In this document: in pieces, positions 1 through 11,108 of the stretch
How positions within the stretch are numbered: the first letter of the stretch is position 1
How the letters are laid out: every line of letters starts with the position of its first letter
NCBI GenBank assembly: GCA_963746735.1
Contig: CAVVCO010000022.1
Coordinates: 1-64,000, forward strand
Length of the DNA stretch: 64,000 nt
Source: CAVSWT01 sp963746735
GTDB taxonomy: Bacteria; Bacteroidota; Ignavibacteria; Ignavibacteriales; Ignavibacteriaceae
Reading direction: 5' to 3'
Position numbers and translations under genes: made by a program
The notes under the pieces: generated by a model
What the model saw: only the letters and a program-made list of their open reading frames with translations
Told to the model about the DNA's origin: nothing
The model's database searches: none

Positions 1-1533
1 ATTTCCATTTACAGATGCATTAAAAGAAGTAAGTTCAACTGGTAAAGGTAATGTCGCAGAAGCAACTGTCCATCTTGAAAAAGAAGTTACTCCCGGAGCT
101 GAAATTGTTCGGAATTCTGTGGCACTTGATACATCCTGAACTGAACCAAATGAAGTCCAGGTTGCACCGTTATCTTCACTTTTAAATACCAGAGCATTTG
201 TCAAATCAACACCGTTGTCTTCATTCATTAACCATGAGAAAGACAAATCTCTTCCGCTTGTAGGAGGATTGGTTGATGAGATATCCCAATATCTTGTAAT
301 TCCAGCATTTCCGTTCCCGGAGGTTGTAGTTCCGGTTACACGGGTTACTGTTACATCACCTAAATCATCAGCACCGGATGCAATTGATAGACCAATATTA
401 CCTAAAGGTGAAGCACCGGCTCCTACAGTCTGTGAAATTGCTAAATTTCCAACCAAATAACCTGCATCTGATTCACCGGATAACGAACCTGTACCCAATG
501 TTAGTGTCCTGATTCCAGTATTTAAATTACCATTTATAAACGTAAGCGTATTATTTAAGGTCTTATTAAGATTAAGTGTTACACCGTTTGCATTGTTAAT
601 TGAAACCGGCATATTCATAGTTGCCTTAAATTCACCTCCTGTTGTTTGAGCTACGCTACCAGAGTAAACAATTGACGATGTAGCATTGATTAATTTTGGT
701 ACTAAAGAGTAATTAGTATTACCGCCAAGGTTTAAAACACCATTAACAGTAACATTAGCTGTGGCAGAAATTGTCTTTGTACCTGTACCCGAAAGTCCTA
801 GATTTGAATAGATACCATCCTTAACTGTTTGATTTGAACCGGTATAGTTAACTGTATTGCCAACTGCAGTAGCAGTCAACGTTCCAACAAAAAAAGTATA
901 AGTATTACCTATATTTAATACACCGGTTGCAGCATTAGTTAATGTGCCGCTGGCATTTAAATTCGTCCCAATAGTTAAAGCTCCGTTGTTTGTCAATCCA
1001 GTACCTGGTACTACTAAGTTAGGAATAGAGGTAAGAGTATTCCCACTAATCGTACCCGAAATTGAATGCGCACCTGTGTTAGCAGTAAATGTAGCTGCAT
1101 TATTTGTTAAACCAGCAGGTAAGCTAAATGTAGGAGCAGCAGTTTCGTTCCATACAGCACCGCTGTTTAGTGTAACAACCCCGGTAAAAGTTTTTGGACC
1201 AGTGGCACTATTAAAGGTTATTGTGCCGCTTATAGAACTTGTACCAGAGACAGTAAACGTATATCCTCCAACGGTTAATGCAGATCCGGTTGCAATATTC
1301 AGAGCTGTACACGCTGCGTTAGCCGTTATAGTTACAGTACGGCTGCCTTCAATATAAACCACATCGCCATTAACAGGAACTGAAGCTCCCGTGGCACCTC
1401 CTGAAGTGGCAGCCCATGTACTGGTTGCATTCCAGTTTCCTGTGACTTTTGAATAGCGGTCAGCTGCAGATGTAAAGCTGGAAAATAAACTATGTAAAAG
1501 AAATATTGAGATTATTAGTAAAATATTTTTCAT
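1..1533 (-). CDS. Secreted repeat-rich surface protein, 3' end outside window
   Basis: Minus-strand frame open from an ATG at 1533 to the window edge (511 codons, no stop). The start is supported by GGGAG 7 nt upstream. Residues 1-23 are a signal peptide (MKNILLIISIFLLHS then an Ala-rich cleavage region). The rest is Thr/Ser/Gly/Asn-rich and repetitive, with motifs such as LNLGGNTNYS and NTLTFINGNLNTG, as in beta-solenoid or autotransporter-like surface proteins. Near the visible end, RYWDISSTNPP and LPVELTSFNASVNGN match the linker that precedes the sorting domain in neighbouring type IX cargo. I infer a type IX secreted protein whose C-terminal sorting domain lies beyond the edge. The precise function is unknown. 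Confidence 0.8.
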   Translation of the reverse strand, partial: MKNILLIISIFLLHSLFSSFTSAADRYSKVTGNWNATSTWAATSGGATGASVPVNGDVVYIEGSRTVTITANAACTALNIATGSALTVGGYTFTVSGTSSISGTITFNSATGPKTFTGVVTLNSGAVWNETAAPTFSLPAGLTNNAATFTANTGAHSISGTISGNTLTSIPNLVVPGTGLTNNGALTIGTNLNASGTLTNAATGVLNIGNTYTFFVGTLTATAVGNTVNYTGSNQTVKDGIYSNLGLSGTGTKTISATANVTVNGVLNLGGNTNYSLVPKLINATSSIVYSGSVAQTTGGEFKATMNMPVSINNANGVTLNLNKTLNNTLTFINGNLNTGIRTLTLGTGSLSGESDAGYLVGNLAISQTVGAGASPLGNIGLSIASGADDLGDVTVTRVTGTTTSGNGNAGITRYWDISSTNPPTSGRDLSFSWLMNEDNGVDLTNALVFKSEDNGATWTSFGSVQDVSSATEFRTISAPGVTSFSRWTVASATLPLPVELTSFNASVNGN

Positions 1534-1942
1534 AAGATCTCCCGATTATTATATACCTAATTTGCATACATGAATTGATTTCATTTTTGATATAAGGGTT
1601 TGCCATTATATCAAAATATTAATTATTGTTTTTATCTATCACTTAGAAGCCATTTCAATTTCTATTATAAAGCTAATAACGATTTTCTATTTGATTTTTA
1701 ATTGGACAAAACTTATCCCTTCTTATATAGAAAAGGCAACCGAAGTTGATTTTTTCGTCTTGTATAATTTTTACAAATTGTATCTATATCAATAATGAAT
1801 TCTCCGTAAGATTTCAATCGTCCAAAGGGACGTAAATGGATCTAGTTCTTTATAGTGAATACAGTTACATTTTACTTAACTTTATAGTCGATTAAACACT
1901 CTGAATTATTGTTTTATCAGTAAGTGTGGTTAACTCAAATAA
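1534..1942. other. Intergenic region without a recognised gene
   Basis: About 400 bases between the 5' end of the leftmost gene and the terminator of the next. Apart from the GGGAG ribosome binding site at its left end I see no gene, RNA or repeat. Confidence 0.5.
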
Positions 1943-1970
1943 AAAAAGGCTCAGTTGCCTGAGCCTTTTT
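1943..1970 (-). terminator. Rho-independent terminator
   Basis: Stem GGCTCAG/CTGAGCC (1948-1954 and 1959-1965) with a 4-nt loop, flanked by five A and five T, so it works in both directions. It lies about 30 nt beyond the stop of the gene at 2000-4532. Confidence 0.85.
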
Positions 1971-1999
1971 AATTTTTATGTGTTCTGCGTAGTTGATTA

Positions 2000-4532
2000 T
2001 TATTTAAGCAAAGTCATTTTTCTGGTTTGAACAAAATTACCAGCTTCTATTTTGTAAATATATATTCCGCTGTTAAGATCGCTTGCATCAAAGTTAATTG
2101 TATTTACTCCGGATTCTTTGAATTCATTTACAAGTGTTCTTATTTCCTGTCCGAGTATGTTAAAGATCGTAAGCTTTACTATACTTGCTTCGGGTAAATT
2201 GAAACGAATTGTTGTGCTTGGATTAAACGGATTAGGATAATTCTGACTTAATTCAAACTCATTTGGTTTCATAAATGAAACCTCTACATTTTTGAGTATT
2301 CAAACTGTCCATTGTTATCAATTTGTTTTAATCTGTAAGAATATTTTCCTGCTGAAACTTTATCATCAACAAAAGAATACTCTTTAGGTGAATTTGAATT
2401 TCCGTTACCATTTACAAATCCTAATTTTTCCCAAGTAGCATTGTCAGTCTGAATGTGTAGAACCTTCCGTTCAACATCAAAGCCGTAGTTGTTAACTTCT
2501 GTTGCTGTATTCCAGCTTAACTTAACATTTGAACCAATTGCTGATGCAGAAAAAGATGAGAGTTCTACAGGAAGAGGTGTTCCACCTGAATTTGTCCAAA
2601 CTAAGTATGGATAACCGTCATTTATTCCATCGCCGATATTCCAGATAGTGTCATCCCAACCTGCAGATAAAAATGTTGTATTGGTTTTCATTTCTGCTGT
2701 GGTTTTGCCTGTTGCTGTACCCGAAGTTGTAGTCTGCAACGAAGTTTGTGTATCCCAAAAATTACTGGTTAAAGTTCCACTTGTATAATTTCCAAGAAAG
2801 CCTTTATCTGTGGGATTGGTAGCGTCTGTATAAATAACGCTGCCCGTAGAAAAACAGTATTGAATTGTTGCAGCCCCTGACCCCATAAAACCACCCATCT
2901 CAGTGGACCCATAGCCCGATTTGCGAGTCACATTTCCGGTACTGTAGCAATTCTTGATGGTACCAGTACCTCTACCAATAAGTCCCCCGCTTGTAGCAAT
3001 ACCTGTAACACTGCAACTGCTATAGCAATTGCTCACGTTTGATCCTTGACCCACTAATCCGCCGGTATACTGGGAGCCGATAATAGTACCGGTACTGTAG
3101 CAGTTACTTATTGTTGCTGAACCATTCCCCTCTAAAGCTGCGGTATTATGTCCACCGGTTATATTTACATTTATAACACCCAGATTGGTAATGGTACCGC
3201 CAATAGCCACGCCAAAGAGACCCCCGTAAGTCACTACACGATTAATATACAATCCATTTATTGTATGTCCGTTCCCATTGTAAGTTCCGGTAAAGTATGG
3301 AGAAGTATTACCTATTGGCGTCCAGCCGGTGCCGCTATCCCAGGTTGATGTGCTTGATGCATCAATGTCTGCGGTTTGAATATAGTATGCAGCCCACCTT
3401 GCTGCTTGATTTGGACTGGCAACTATAGCGTACTAGAAGCAGTTATCCAGTAAAGATTTTCCAAAGTTGCAATTTGATATGGATCGCCAATTGTTCCGCT
3501 TCCAGCTGGAAATGTTGCAATAGGATCTGTTGTAGTAAAACTAAGTTCTGCACCGTAGGAGGTTCCAACGCCATTGGTAGCATAAGCTCTAACATAATAA
3601 GTTGTGCTTGCTGCAAGACCAGTTAAACTGCTGGTAAAAGTACCAGTGCCTGTGCCATCAGAAGTTTTGGTGCTTAATGCAGTTGTCGGTGATGTGGCTG
3701 TACTCCAGCAAACACCACGAACTGTAACGGAAGAACCCTGGTCATCGGTAACATTTCCACCGCCGGTTGCTGTATTTGCAGTTATTGAAGTTACAGCATC
3801 AGTTGTAAGAACAGGTGCTCCTTCTTCGACAATAACAGCACCACCTTCGAGGTTGATATCGAAATTATCAATTTTTTCCATTCTGCTTCCTGCAGCAGAA
3901 AAATAAACATGTAAGGTACTTGCACCGCCGACCTCAGTATTACTAACATTATTTTTTGTTTGTTCTGTCTTCATAGTACCAAGTACACCATCTGCGTCAG
4001 AATTCCAGATTTGGAAATTTAAATCATACAAATTGCTTCCCTTAGCAGTTACTATAAAAATCATTTTGTACCAATTACCAATAACTAAATCCGGGGGCCA
4101 GCTTACACTTGTATTAGCCCTATTATTAATAAAGAATCCGCCACCGCCATGAAAACACATTCCCAACCCGAATGCCGGTGAACCATAAGAATCTGGTTCA
4201 TTAGTATCATTTGATGAAAAACCTAAACCTCCATACCCACTATTCGCTTTAATTTTAAAGAATGCACTAAGCGTATAAACATCTCCTTCACCAGAAACAC
4301 TATATCCTGATTTAGTTGTCCAGATGTCGTCAGTTCCGAGAGGTACATTAATTGAACCTGTGTTACCAATACCCTGATCGCTGATATTTGTAAATACCGG
4401 TGTTGCATCAGGATTAAATAAAGTTGTTAGATCTGAAGTATTATTAAAATCCACCAATTGTTGGACTTGTGCTTGCGCTGTACCTATAAGAATAGCTATA
4501 AAAGCCATTGCGATTAGTAATTTTTTATACAT
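2000..4532 (-). pseudogene. Secreted GLUG-repeat protein with type IX sorting domain, two frameshifts
   Basis: Three consecutive minus-strand frames form one gene of about 844 codons. The first part (4532-3423) has signal peptide MYKKLLIAMAFIAILIGTAQA, a lectin/glucanase-like region, an Fn3-like stretch (GVCWSTATSPTTALS, TTYYVRAYATNGVG) and reaches TLENLYWITASST. It stops at 3423; the next frame continues with VASPNQAARWAAYYIQ and W-x-PIG, then GLUG-type repeats (ISNCYSTGTI, VSNCYSSCSV, IKNCYSTGNV). That part ends LPVELSSFSAS...QFEYSKM. The last frame gives NYPNPFNPST and ends TRKMTLLK. The second break falls in a five-T run (2289-2293): one more base restores YSKNVEVSFMKPNEFELS. Both breaks need one added base, and the total then divides by three. 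Decayed gene or sequence errors; I cannot decide. Confidence 0.8.
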
Positions 4533-5111
4533 TTATTCATCTTTCTTTTTAGGAGGTTTTTACTTTTCCCCATTTTGGGTTTTTATTTTCAATTAGTTCA
4601 TATTCAATTTTAGCAACCAGATTTTAAGTTGTCGTACAATATCTTTATTCCGCACAATGTAAACTTAAATGCATAATCCTCCATACTGTAAGTGTAATAG
4701 TCTGTAAATATTTTACATAATTGAATTTATAGCAGCCTGCTTACCAGCTGCATTGCGTTAAATTGAACTTTATATTTTATAGTTGATTGTTACCAGGAGG
4801 ATAACTAGAAGAGGGAAATGATAAGAGCAATTATTTATAGGTTCAATTTTCTAAAAAATAATTCATAAAGCTCTCCTGTCTTATATTGCATCAAATCATA
4901 CGCCACGTAATACATTCATTTTTGTGATTAAATGTTCAGTACCAGTTATAATATAAACCAGATGTGCATATATGTTCTTTCTATTAGGAATTACTACTGA
5001 TGTCTTTGGTTAATAAAATTTTCATAAATGAGGTTTGACTATTTAATATCCAATAAGTTCGAAGCTTAGTTTTGATTTTTATGTTTAATTGGCCAGTAAT
5101 TCTAAAATTAA
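4533..5111. other. Intergenic region without a recognised gene
   Basis: 579 bases between the 5' end of the GLUG-repeat gene and the 3' end of a histidine kinase gene. It must hold the promoter of the former. I see no coding frame with a credible start, no tRNA and no strong terminator. Confidence 0.5.
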
Positions 5112-7085
5112 TTAGACTGTTTTTAATGAAAAAGAAACATCTGTTCCTCTGCCAGGCTCACTATTAATTGAAATTTTGCCGCCGTGTTTTTCAACTATTT
5201 CTTTACATAAAATTAATCCAAGCCCGGTACCTTTTTCTTGAGCTGTCCCTTGAGTTGAATAATGAACATCTATGCGGAAAATTTTATCAAGATCATCTTT
5301 TGCAATCCCTACTCCATTATCAAAAACATTAATCTCTATATGGTCTTCCTTTTGTTTGGATGTTACTTTTATTATTCCATTTTTATTGGAAAACTTAATA
5401 CTGTTTGATATTAAATTACGCAGCACCAATTGCAGCATATTTTTATCTGCTTTGACGATGGTATCTTTATCAACTTCATTAATTAGATCAATTTCTTTTT
5501 GTCTTGCCGCCAAGGATAATGTTTCTATTGTATTTTCCAGTTCATTATAAAGCTGAATATTTTCAAATGCAAAATTATAATTTTCATTCTGCAGCCTTGA
5601 CCAATCAAGAAGATTATTTAATAATTCAAATTGCTTTTTAAGAGAATTATTAATATTTGTATTAAAATCTTTTATTTCATCGTTGCTCAAATTCTCTATA
5701 TCATTTGACAAAGCATCTGAAAATGCCAGTAATGAGTGAAATGGCCCGCGCAAATCGTGTGCTATAATTGAGAAGAATCTATCTTTTGTGGCATTGAGTT
5801 CTTTAAGCTTTTCATTTAATTCGTTTAGCTGCCTGTTAATTTTTTTATTATTAATATAACCGAAAATAATTAATGCAACTATGATTAGACCCAAAACGAG
5901 AGAAACCGTTAACCAACGTATAAATATATTTTGCTTTGCAATCTCAGCATTCTGCTGTTCCTTTATCTCTTGAATCTTATAGTCAAATTCTGTTTTTGCC
6001 AGCTTTTTAATTTTATCAGTAATCTTTAGACTGTCCGATGAAGCAATATATACTGTCAAATAATAATAAGCTTTTTTTGTATTCCCTAATTTAGAATATT
6101 CGGTTTGTAAAATATTTGCAGCCTTGGCTACATTGTCTAAAGAATTAATTGCCCATGCATACGATAGGGCAGCTAGTCCATGTTTAATAGCTAAATCTGT
6201 TTTGTCTTCAACTTCATAAATAGAAGCTAAACCATTTTCTGCTTGCGCAATTCCATTTTTCTCATTCATTTCATAATATAAATCAAATGCCATTTTATAA
6301 TTGTTCTCTGCCCCTGAATTTTTATTCTGCTGCATGTAAATCTTGGCTATAATAAGATAAGTGCCTGCTTCTGAAATTCTATTCCCGATCTCCTTATTAA
6401 TTGATAGAGATTCATTTAAATAAACAAATGCAGTATCATATTTCCCCATTCTTCCATAAACATCACCTATGTTTGCTTTTACAATTGCAATACCTTTTTT
6501 ATTGTTTGTTTTTATTCTGATTGACAAAGCCTTATTTAAGTATTTCAAAGCAGTATCATAATCTTCCAAAGCAATATAAACTAGTGAAATATTATTATAT
6601 GAAGTAGCAATTTTAATCTCATCACCAACTTCTTCGCGCATCTTCATAGCTTTTAGATGGTTTTCAATTGAAATTAAATAATCATTCTGGTAATAATTTA
6701 TAACACCCATTACATTAAGAGAAGTTGCTATACCGGCTTTATCCCCAATCTTTTCCCGAATATTAAGTGCTTTTTGTGTGTACTGCCATGCCTTCTCATT
6801 ATCTAAATTAATATAGCAATATCCAATACTTCCATAGCAACTAGCTAATCCTTTTTCATAATTAATTTCTTTGGCTAGTTCTGCTCCTTTTGTAGCAAAC
6901 ACAATTGCTTTTTTCGTATTTATATTTTGATAAATATCAGCTAACCTATCAAGGGTTTCAACTTTTTTTTCTCCACTAATATAATTAAGCTGTGTTTCAA
7001 GACTATCAGCTATGGCTTGTTGAGCATATTGATTTGAAAAGGCTATAAATACGAAAATCAATATTAGTTTTAATTTATATATCAT
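5112..7085 (-). CDS. Periplasmic-TPR sensor histidine kinase
   Basis: Membrane sensor kinase of 657 residues. The frame opens earlier (7112), but the ATG at 7085 gives MIYKLKLILIFVFIAFSNQ, a proper signal peptide matching the paralogue's N-terminus. Residues 30-360 are tetratricopeptide repeats (for example YDTALKYLNKALSI, GKYDTAFVYLNESLSI), then a single membrane helix (WLTVSLVLGLIIVALIIFGY) and a short coiled coil. The cytoplasmic kinase has H-box HDLRGPF with phospho-His near 443, N-box RNLISNSIKFSNKNG, G1 DNGVG and G2 GTGLGL. The TPR sensor is presumably periplasmic. No response regulator is adjacent, so it is an orphan kinase. It is a close paralogue of the gene at 7432-9405, in the same orientation 346 nt away, so a tandem duplication is likely. 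Signal and target unknown. Confidence 0.92.
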   Translation of the reverse strand: MIYKLKLILIFVFIAFSNQYAQQAIADSLETQLNYISGEKKVETLDRLADIYQNINTKKAIVFATKGAELAKEINYEKGLASCYGSIGYCYINLDNEKAWQYTQKALNIREKIGDKAGIATSLNVMGVINYYQNDYLISIENHLKAMKMREEVGDEIKIATSYNNISLVYIALEDYDTALKYLNKALSIRIKTNNKKGIAIVKANIGDVYGRMGKYDTAFVYLNESLSINKEIGNRISEAGTYLIIAKIYMQQNKNSGAENNYKMAFDLYYEMNEKNGIAQAENGLASIYEVEDKTDLAIKHGLAALSYAWAINSLDNVAKAANILQTEYSKLGNTKKAYYYLTVYIASSDSLKITDKIKKLAKTEFDYKIQEIKEQQNAEIAKQNIFIRWLTVSLVLGLIIVALIIFGYINNKKINRQLNELNEKLKELNATKDRFFSIIAHDLRGPFHSLLAFSDALSNDIENLSNDEIKDFNTNINNSLKKQFELLNNLLDWSRLQNENYNFAFENIQLYNELENTIETLSLAARQKEIDLINEVDKDTIVKADKNMLQLVLRNLISNSIKFSNKNGIIKVTSKQKEDHIEINVFDNGVGIAKDDLDKIFRIDVHYSTQGTAQEKGTGLGLILCKEIVEKHGGKISINSEPGRGTDVSFSLKTV

Positions 7086-7431
7086 GTTGTTTATATGTCT
7101 ATAGTAAATCATTAAGGATTTATTAAAAATTTAGCTTTCTGTATTTTTTGATATTTTACATATCTTCTATTTAGTTCAATATAAAATAATAGTAAATATT
7201 CTATGTTCCGGCAATTCTCAGATAGGATATAACTATAGTCTAAGATTCTCATTTTTATTATCGATAAAATTTATAAATAATGAAGTGATAATTATTTTAA
7301 TATCTTAAGATAGTATTATGAAAGCCGCTAGATATTAATAATAACAGATTATATTTACAGTCCCCCAATTTGAAGTGTATCACTTTATTTGTTTGTTAGA
7401 TAGAAATAACTATAACTAAATAAATCATATT
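7086..7431. other. Intergenic region between kinase paralogues
   Basis: 346 bases, very AT-rich. It separates the two kinase genes, so each probably has its own promoter. No gene, RNA or clear terminator seen. Confidence 0.5.
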
Positions 7432-9405
7432 TCAACTTGCTTCCAACGTAAAGGAAACATCTGTCCCTTTCCCCTCTTCACTTTTAATCAGGATTTCTCC
7501 TCCATGCTTTTCTATAATATCTTTGCATAAAATTAAACCAAGACCTGTGCCTTTCTCTTGCGATGTTCCTTGAGTAGAATAATTAACATCTATTCGGAAA
7601 ATTTTATCAAGATTTTCATTTGGAATTCCTACACCATCATCCAAAACATTAATTTTAATGTACCCATTATTTCGTTCAGAGGTTATTTTTATAATTCCTT
7701 TTTTATTTGAAAACTTTATACTGTTTGTTATTAAATTTCTTAACACTAGCTGAAGCATATTTTTATCTGCTTTAACCTCGGCAACTTTATCAACTTCATT
7801 TATCAATTTAATTTCTTTTCGTGATGCCGCCAAAGATAATGTCTCAATTGTATTGTTTAATTCTTCATGAAGCCTAATTAATTCAAATTCTAATTTGTAA
7901 TTTTCATTTTGAAGCCTAGTCCAATCAAGAAGATTATTTAGCAGCTCAAATTGTTTTTTAAGTGAAGTATTAATTTCGGTGTTGAACTCTTTTATTTCTT
8001 CATTGCTTAAGTCATCGATATCTTTTGATAAAGCATCCGAAAAAGCTAGGAGTGAATGAAATGGCCCTCGTAAATCATGCGCTATTATTGAGAAAAATCT
8101 ATCCTTGGTTGCGTTTATCTCTTTCAACTCATTGTTTAATTCTTCTAACTGCGTATTGATTTTTCTTTTGTTCAAATAGCCGAAGATAATTAAACCAACT
8201 ATGATTAAACCCAGCACAAGAGAAATTGTTAACCATTGTATGAAGATATTCTGCTTATTTATTTCAGCTTTTTGCTGCTCTTTTATCACTTGAATTTTAT
8301 AATCAAATTCTGTTTTCGCCAGCTTCTTAATTTTATCGGTAATCTTTAAACTATCCGATGCATTCTTAAATATTGTTAAATATTTAAAAGCTTTTTTAAT
8401 ATTCCCTATCTTATAATATTCGGCTTGAAGAATATTTGCGGCTTTAGCTGCATTGTCTAAAGAATTAATTGAATCAGCATAAGTAAATGCAGTAAAAGCA
8501 TGCTGCATTGCTAATTCTGATTTTCCTTCTTGCTGATAGATTGCTGCAATACCATTTTCGGCTTGAGAAATGCCATGCTTTTCATGCATCCCTCTATAAA
8601 TTTCATTTGCCAAATTATAATTGTTAAATGCTTTCCCGTATTCTTGTTTCAGCAAATATATTTTTGCTAAAATTAAATAGATTCCGGCAACAGCCTGTTT
8701 ATTATCTGTCCTCTTTCCATCCTCCAACGCTTCCTTCAAATGTTCAAAAGCTTTGTCATATTTTCCCATTCTACTATATATATCACCAATATTTTCTTCA
8801 ATTAAAGCATAGCTACTTTTATATTTATTCTTTTTTCTTATGATTAATGCTTTATTTAAATATTGCAAAGCAGTACCATAATCTTCCAAGGATATATAAA
8901 TCAATGAAATATTATTATATGATATTGCTATTTTATTTTCATCCCCAGTTTCTTCACGTATTTTTACCGCTTTAAGATGATACTCAATTGAAGATGAATA
9001 ATTTCCTAGATAATAATATATTATACCAAGAACATTTAAAGAGTTTGCCTCCCCAGGTTTATCATTAATTTCTAATCTAATTGCTAAAGCCTTTTTAGTA
9101 TATTCTAACGCCTTTTTATTATCTAAATTAATATTGCAATGACCAATACTGCCTAGACAACTTGCCATGCCTTTATAATACTTTAATGATTTTGCAAGTT
9201 CTAATCCTTTAGTTGCGAATTCAATAGCTTTTTTGTTATCAATGTAATGATAGATATCAGCTATTTGATCTAGAACGTCAACTTTTTTTTCGCCGCTTAA
9301 AAGATCAAGCTGATTTTCAAGACTATCAGCAACATTTTGCTGAGCAAAATTATTTACTGCAAAAGTAAATACTAATAGCAATATTAATTTGAATCGGTAA
9401 TTCAT
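7432..9405 (-). CDS. Periplasmic-TPR sensor histidine kinase (paralogue)
   Basis: 657 residues, the same architecture as the kinase at 5112-7085: signal peptide MNYRFKLILLLVFTFAVNNFAQQ, TPR array (for example YGTALQYLNKALII, GKYDKAFEHLKEALED), one membrane helix (WLTISLVLGLIIVGLIIFGYL), coiled coil, then H-box HDLRGPF, N-box RNLITNSIKFSNKKG, G1 DDGVG and G2 GTGLGL. All catalytic motifs are intact, so both copies should be active. The two differ most in the TPR region, so the signal sensed may differ. No receiver-domain gene lies nearby. Confidence 0.92.
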   Translation of the reverse strand: MNYRFKLILLLVFTFAVNNFAQQNVADSLENQLDLLSGEKKVDVLDQIADIYHYIDNKKAIEFATKGLELAKSLKYYKGMASCLGSIGHCNINLDNKKALEYTKKALAIRLEINDKPGEANSLNVLGIIYYYLGNYSSSIEYHLKAVKIREETGDENKIAISYNNISLIYISLEDYGTALQYLNKALIIRKKNKYKSSYALIEENIGDIYSRMGKYDKAFEHLKEALEDGKRTDNKQAVAGIYLILAKIYLLKQEYGKAFNNYNLANEIYRGMHEKHGISQAENGIAAIYQQEGKSELAMQHAFTAFTYADSINSLDNAAKAANILQAEYYKIGNIKKAFKYLTIFKNASDSLKITDKIKKLAKTEFDYKIQVIKEQQKAEINKQNIFIQWLTISLVLGLIIVGLIIFGYLNKRKINTQLEELNNELKEINATKDRFFSIIAHDLRGPFHSLLAFSDALSKDIDDLSNEEIKEFNTEINTSLKKQFELLNNLLDWTRLQNENYKLEFELIRLHEELNNTIETLSLAASRKEIKLINEVDKVAEVKADKNMLQLVLRNLITNSIKFSNKKGIIKITSERNNGYIKINVLDDGVGIPNENLDKIFRIDVNYSTQGTSQEKGTGLGLILCKDIIEKHGGEILIKSEEGKGTDVSFTLEAS

Positions 9406-9823
9406 TTCTTGAATTCAAAATTTTGATTTATCAAAAGTCGAATAAACATTTTTATATCTCTATTTATAAAACATTTTATAACACTATTGCCTTTCAAGAC
9501 ATTTTGTTACAAATGATAATTAAAATAAATCACGTTGTTAAAAATCAATCCCAAACATTGAAATACATTACAATTCTTCCCCTTATTATCGAATCAAATA
9601 GAGGAAAAGTGAAGTTAACAATTGCTTCTTTTATTAACTATTCTAAAATTAAAGACACTTTTAATATAGAAATAGTTTAATAAATGCAAAATTGCTCGCC
9701 AAAATATTCTTGTTTAACTTTGCAGCTATTAATTGCTTATAAATAACAGCCTTTAAACTTATTGAATTCATACAATTAATTTTTTATAAATTGGAAATTG
9801 TATTGAATAATATAAAGCTTTCT
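9406..9823. other. Divergent intergenic region
   Basis: 418 bases between divergently transcribed kinase and MFS genes; it must hold both promoters. A plus frame at 9423-9680 is AT-driven (Ile/Lys/Asn-rich, no domain, no ribosome binding site) and is not called. Confidence 0.5.
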
Positions 9824-11047
9824 ATGCATAAAATTATACAAACAGAAGATTCAAAAAATACTACTGAAAAAACTGCCTATGAGATTTTACTTGCAATTGG
9901 TTTTTCACATTTACTAAACGACGTGATGCAATCTCTTATACCTTCTATTTACCCTATCATAAAAGATTCTTTTAGCTTAAGCTTTGTACAAATCGGGTTA
10001 ATTACTTTAACATTTCAACTTTCCGCTTCAATCCTCCAACCTTTTGTTGGTTTTTATACTGATAAAAAACCAAAACCTTTCTCGCTAACAGTAGGAATGA
10101 TTTTCACTCTTGCTGGTATAGTTTTAATTTCATTTGCAGCAACTTATGAAATTCTTTTATTTGCTGTTGCATTGGTTGGAATTGGATCTTCAGTTTTTCA
10201 TCCTGAAGCTTCACGGGTTGCACATCTTGCCTCGGGCGGCAAAAGAGGAACCGCACAATCAATTTTTCAAGTAGGTGGAAATGCTGGCCGGTCAATAGGT
10301 CCATTGCTGGCGGCAATAATAATTGTTCCCTATGGAAGGTCAAGTGTTGTGTGGTTTTCTATATTGGCTATTATTGCCATTATAATTTTAATTAAGATTG
10401 GAAATTGGTATAAAAAGAAAAACCAAGAACATATCGAGAGAAAAAGTAACTTCGATAATCTAGAAATAAATCATAATTTTTCTAAAGGAAAAATAATCTT
10501 TACAGTCTCTATTTTATTAGCGTTAATATTTTCTAAATACATTTATCTTGCCGGTATGACAAGCTTTTTCACTTTTTATTTAATTGATAAATTTCAAATG
10601 TCGGTTCAAACTTCACAAGTTTATCTTTTTATCTTTCTTGCTTCTGCTGCCGTAGGAACAATGATTGGCGGCCCATTAAGTGACCGCTTTGGAAGAAAAT
10701 ATATTATCTGGTTTTCTATTTTAGGAGTTTCTCCATTTACAATTTTACTTCCCTATGCAAATTTATTTTGGACAACTATTTTAACAATATTAATTGGTGT
10801 TATTCTCGCTTCAGCATTTCCAACAATATTAGTATATGCGCAAGAACTTTTACCTGGTAAAGTTGGAATGATTGCCGGATTATTTTTTGGTTTTGCTTTT
10901 GGAATCGCAGGTATTGGCTCAGCAGTTTTAGGTGAATTAGCTGACCAAACTAGCATAAATTATGTTTACCAGGTTTGTTCTTTTCTTCCCTTAATCGGAT
11001 TGATAACCTGGCTTCTGCCTAATCTTGAAACTACTAAACAAGAATAA
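9824..11047 (+). CDS. fsr: MFS efflux transporter, fosmidomycin-resistance (Fsr) type
   Basis: Major facilitator of 407 residues, inner membrane. The frame could begin at a TTG (9791), but the ATG at 9824 (MHKIIQTEDS) leaves a cytoplasmic N-terminus of normal length. Fsr-type features: SHLLNDVMQSLIPSIYPIIK in helix 1, loop FYTDKKPKPFSL, VGIGSSVFHPEASRVAH in helices 3-4, QVGGNAGRSIGPLLAA, and in the second half GGPLSDRFGRK. About twelve hydrophobic helices. Family members export fosmidomycin and similar compounds by proton exchange; the natural substrate here is unknown. It stands alone, upstream of the glycosyltransferase genes. Confidence 0.88.
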   Translation: MHKIIQTEDSKNTTEKTAYEILLAIGFSHLLNDVMQSLIPSIYPIIKDSFSLSFVQIGLITLTFQLSASILQPFVGFYTDKKPKPFSLTVGMIFTLAGIVLISFAATYEILLFAVALVGIGSSVFHPEASRVAHLASGGKRGTAQSIFQVGGNAGRSIGPLLAAIIIVPYGRSSVVWFSILAIIAIIILIKIGNWYKKKNQEHIERKSNFDNLEINHNFSKGKIIFTVSILLALIFSKYIYLAGMTSFFTFYLIDKFQMSVQTSQVYLFIFLASAAVGTMIGGPLSDRFGRKYIIWFSILGVSPFTILLPYANLFWTTILTILIGVILASAFPTILVYAQELLPGKVGMIAGLFFGFAFGIAGIGSAVLGELADQTSINYVYQVCSFLPLIGLITWLLPNLETTKQE

Positions 11048-11108
11048 TTACTTACAAATTAACTAAGTTTGTAAGATAAATTATTATACAATTTATTTAT
11101 TTTACTCA

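Noticed and set aside
944..1357. Plus-strand frame of 137 codons opposite the leftmost gene
   Set aside because: Pro/Val-rich shadow of the Thr/Asn/Gly-rich repeat protein on the minus strand, which has signal peptide and ribosome binding site.
9423..9680. Plus-strand frame of 85 codons in the kinase-MFS gap
   Set aside because: AT-driven composition, no ribosome binding site, no motif.
11051..11075. Hairpin CTTACAAA/TTTGTAAG after the MFS gene as a terminator
   Set aside because: Stem is AT-rich and no T run follows, so termination is doubtful.
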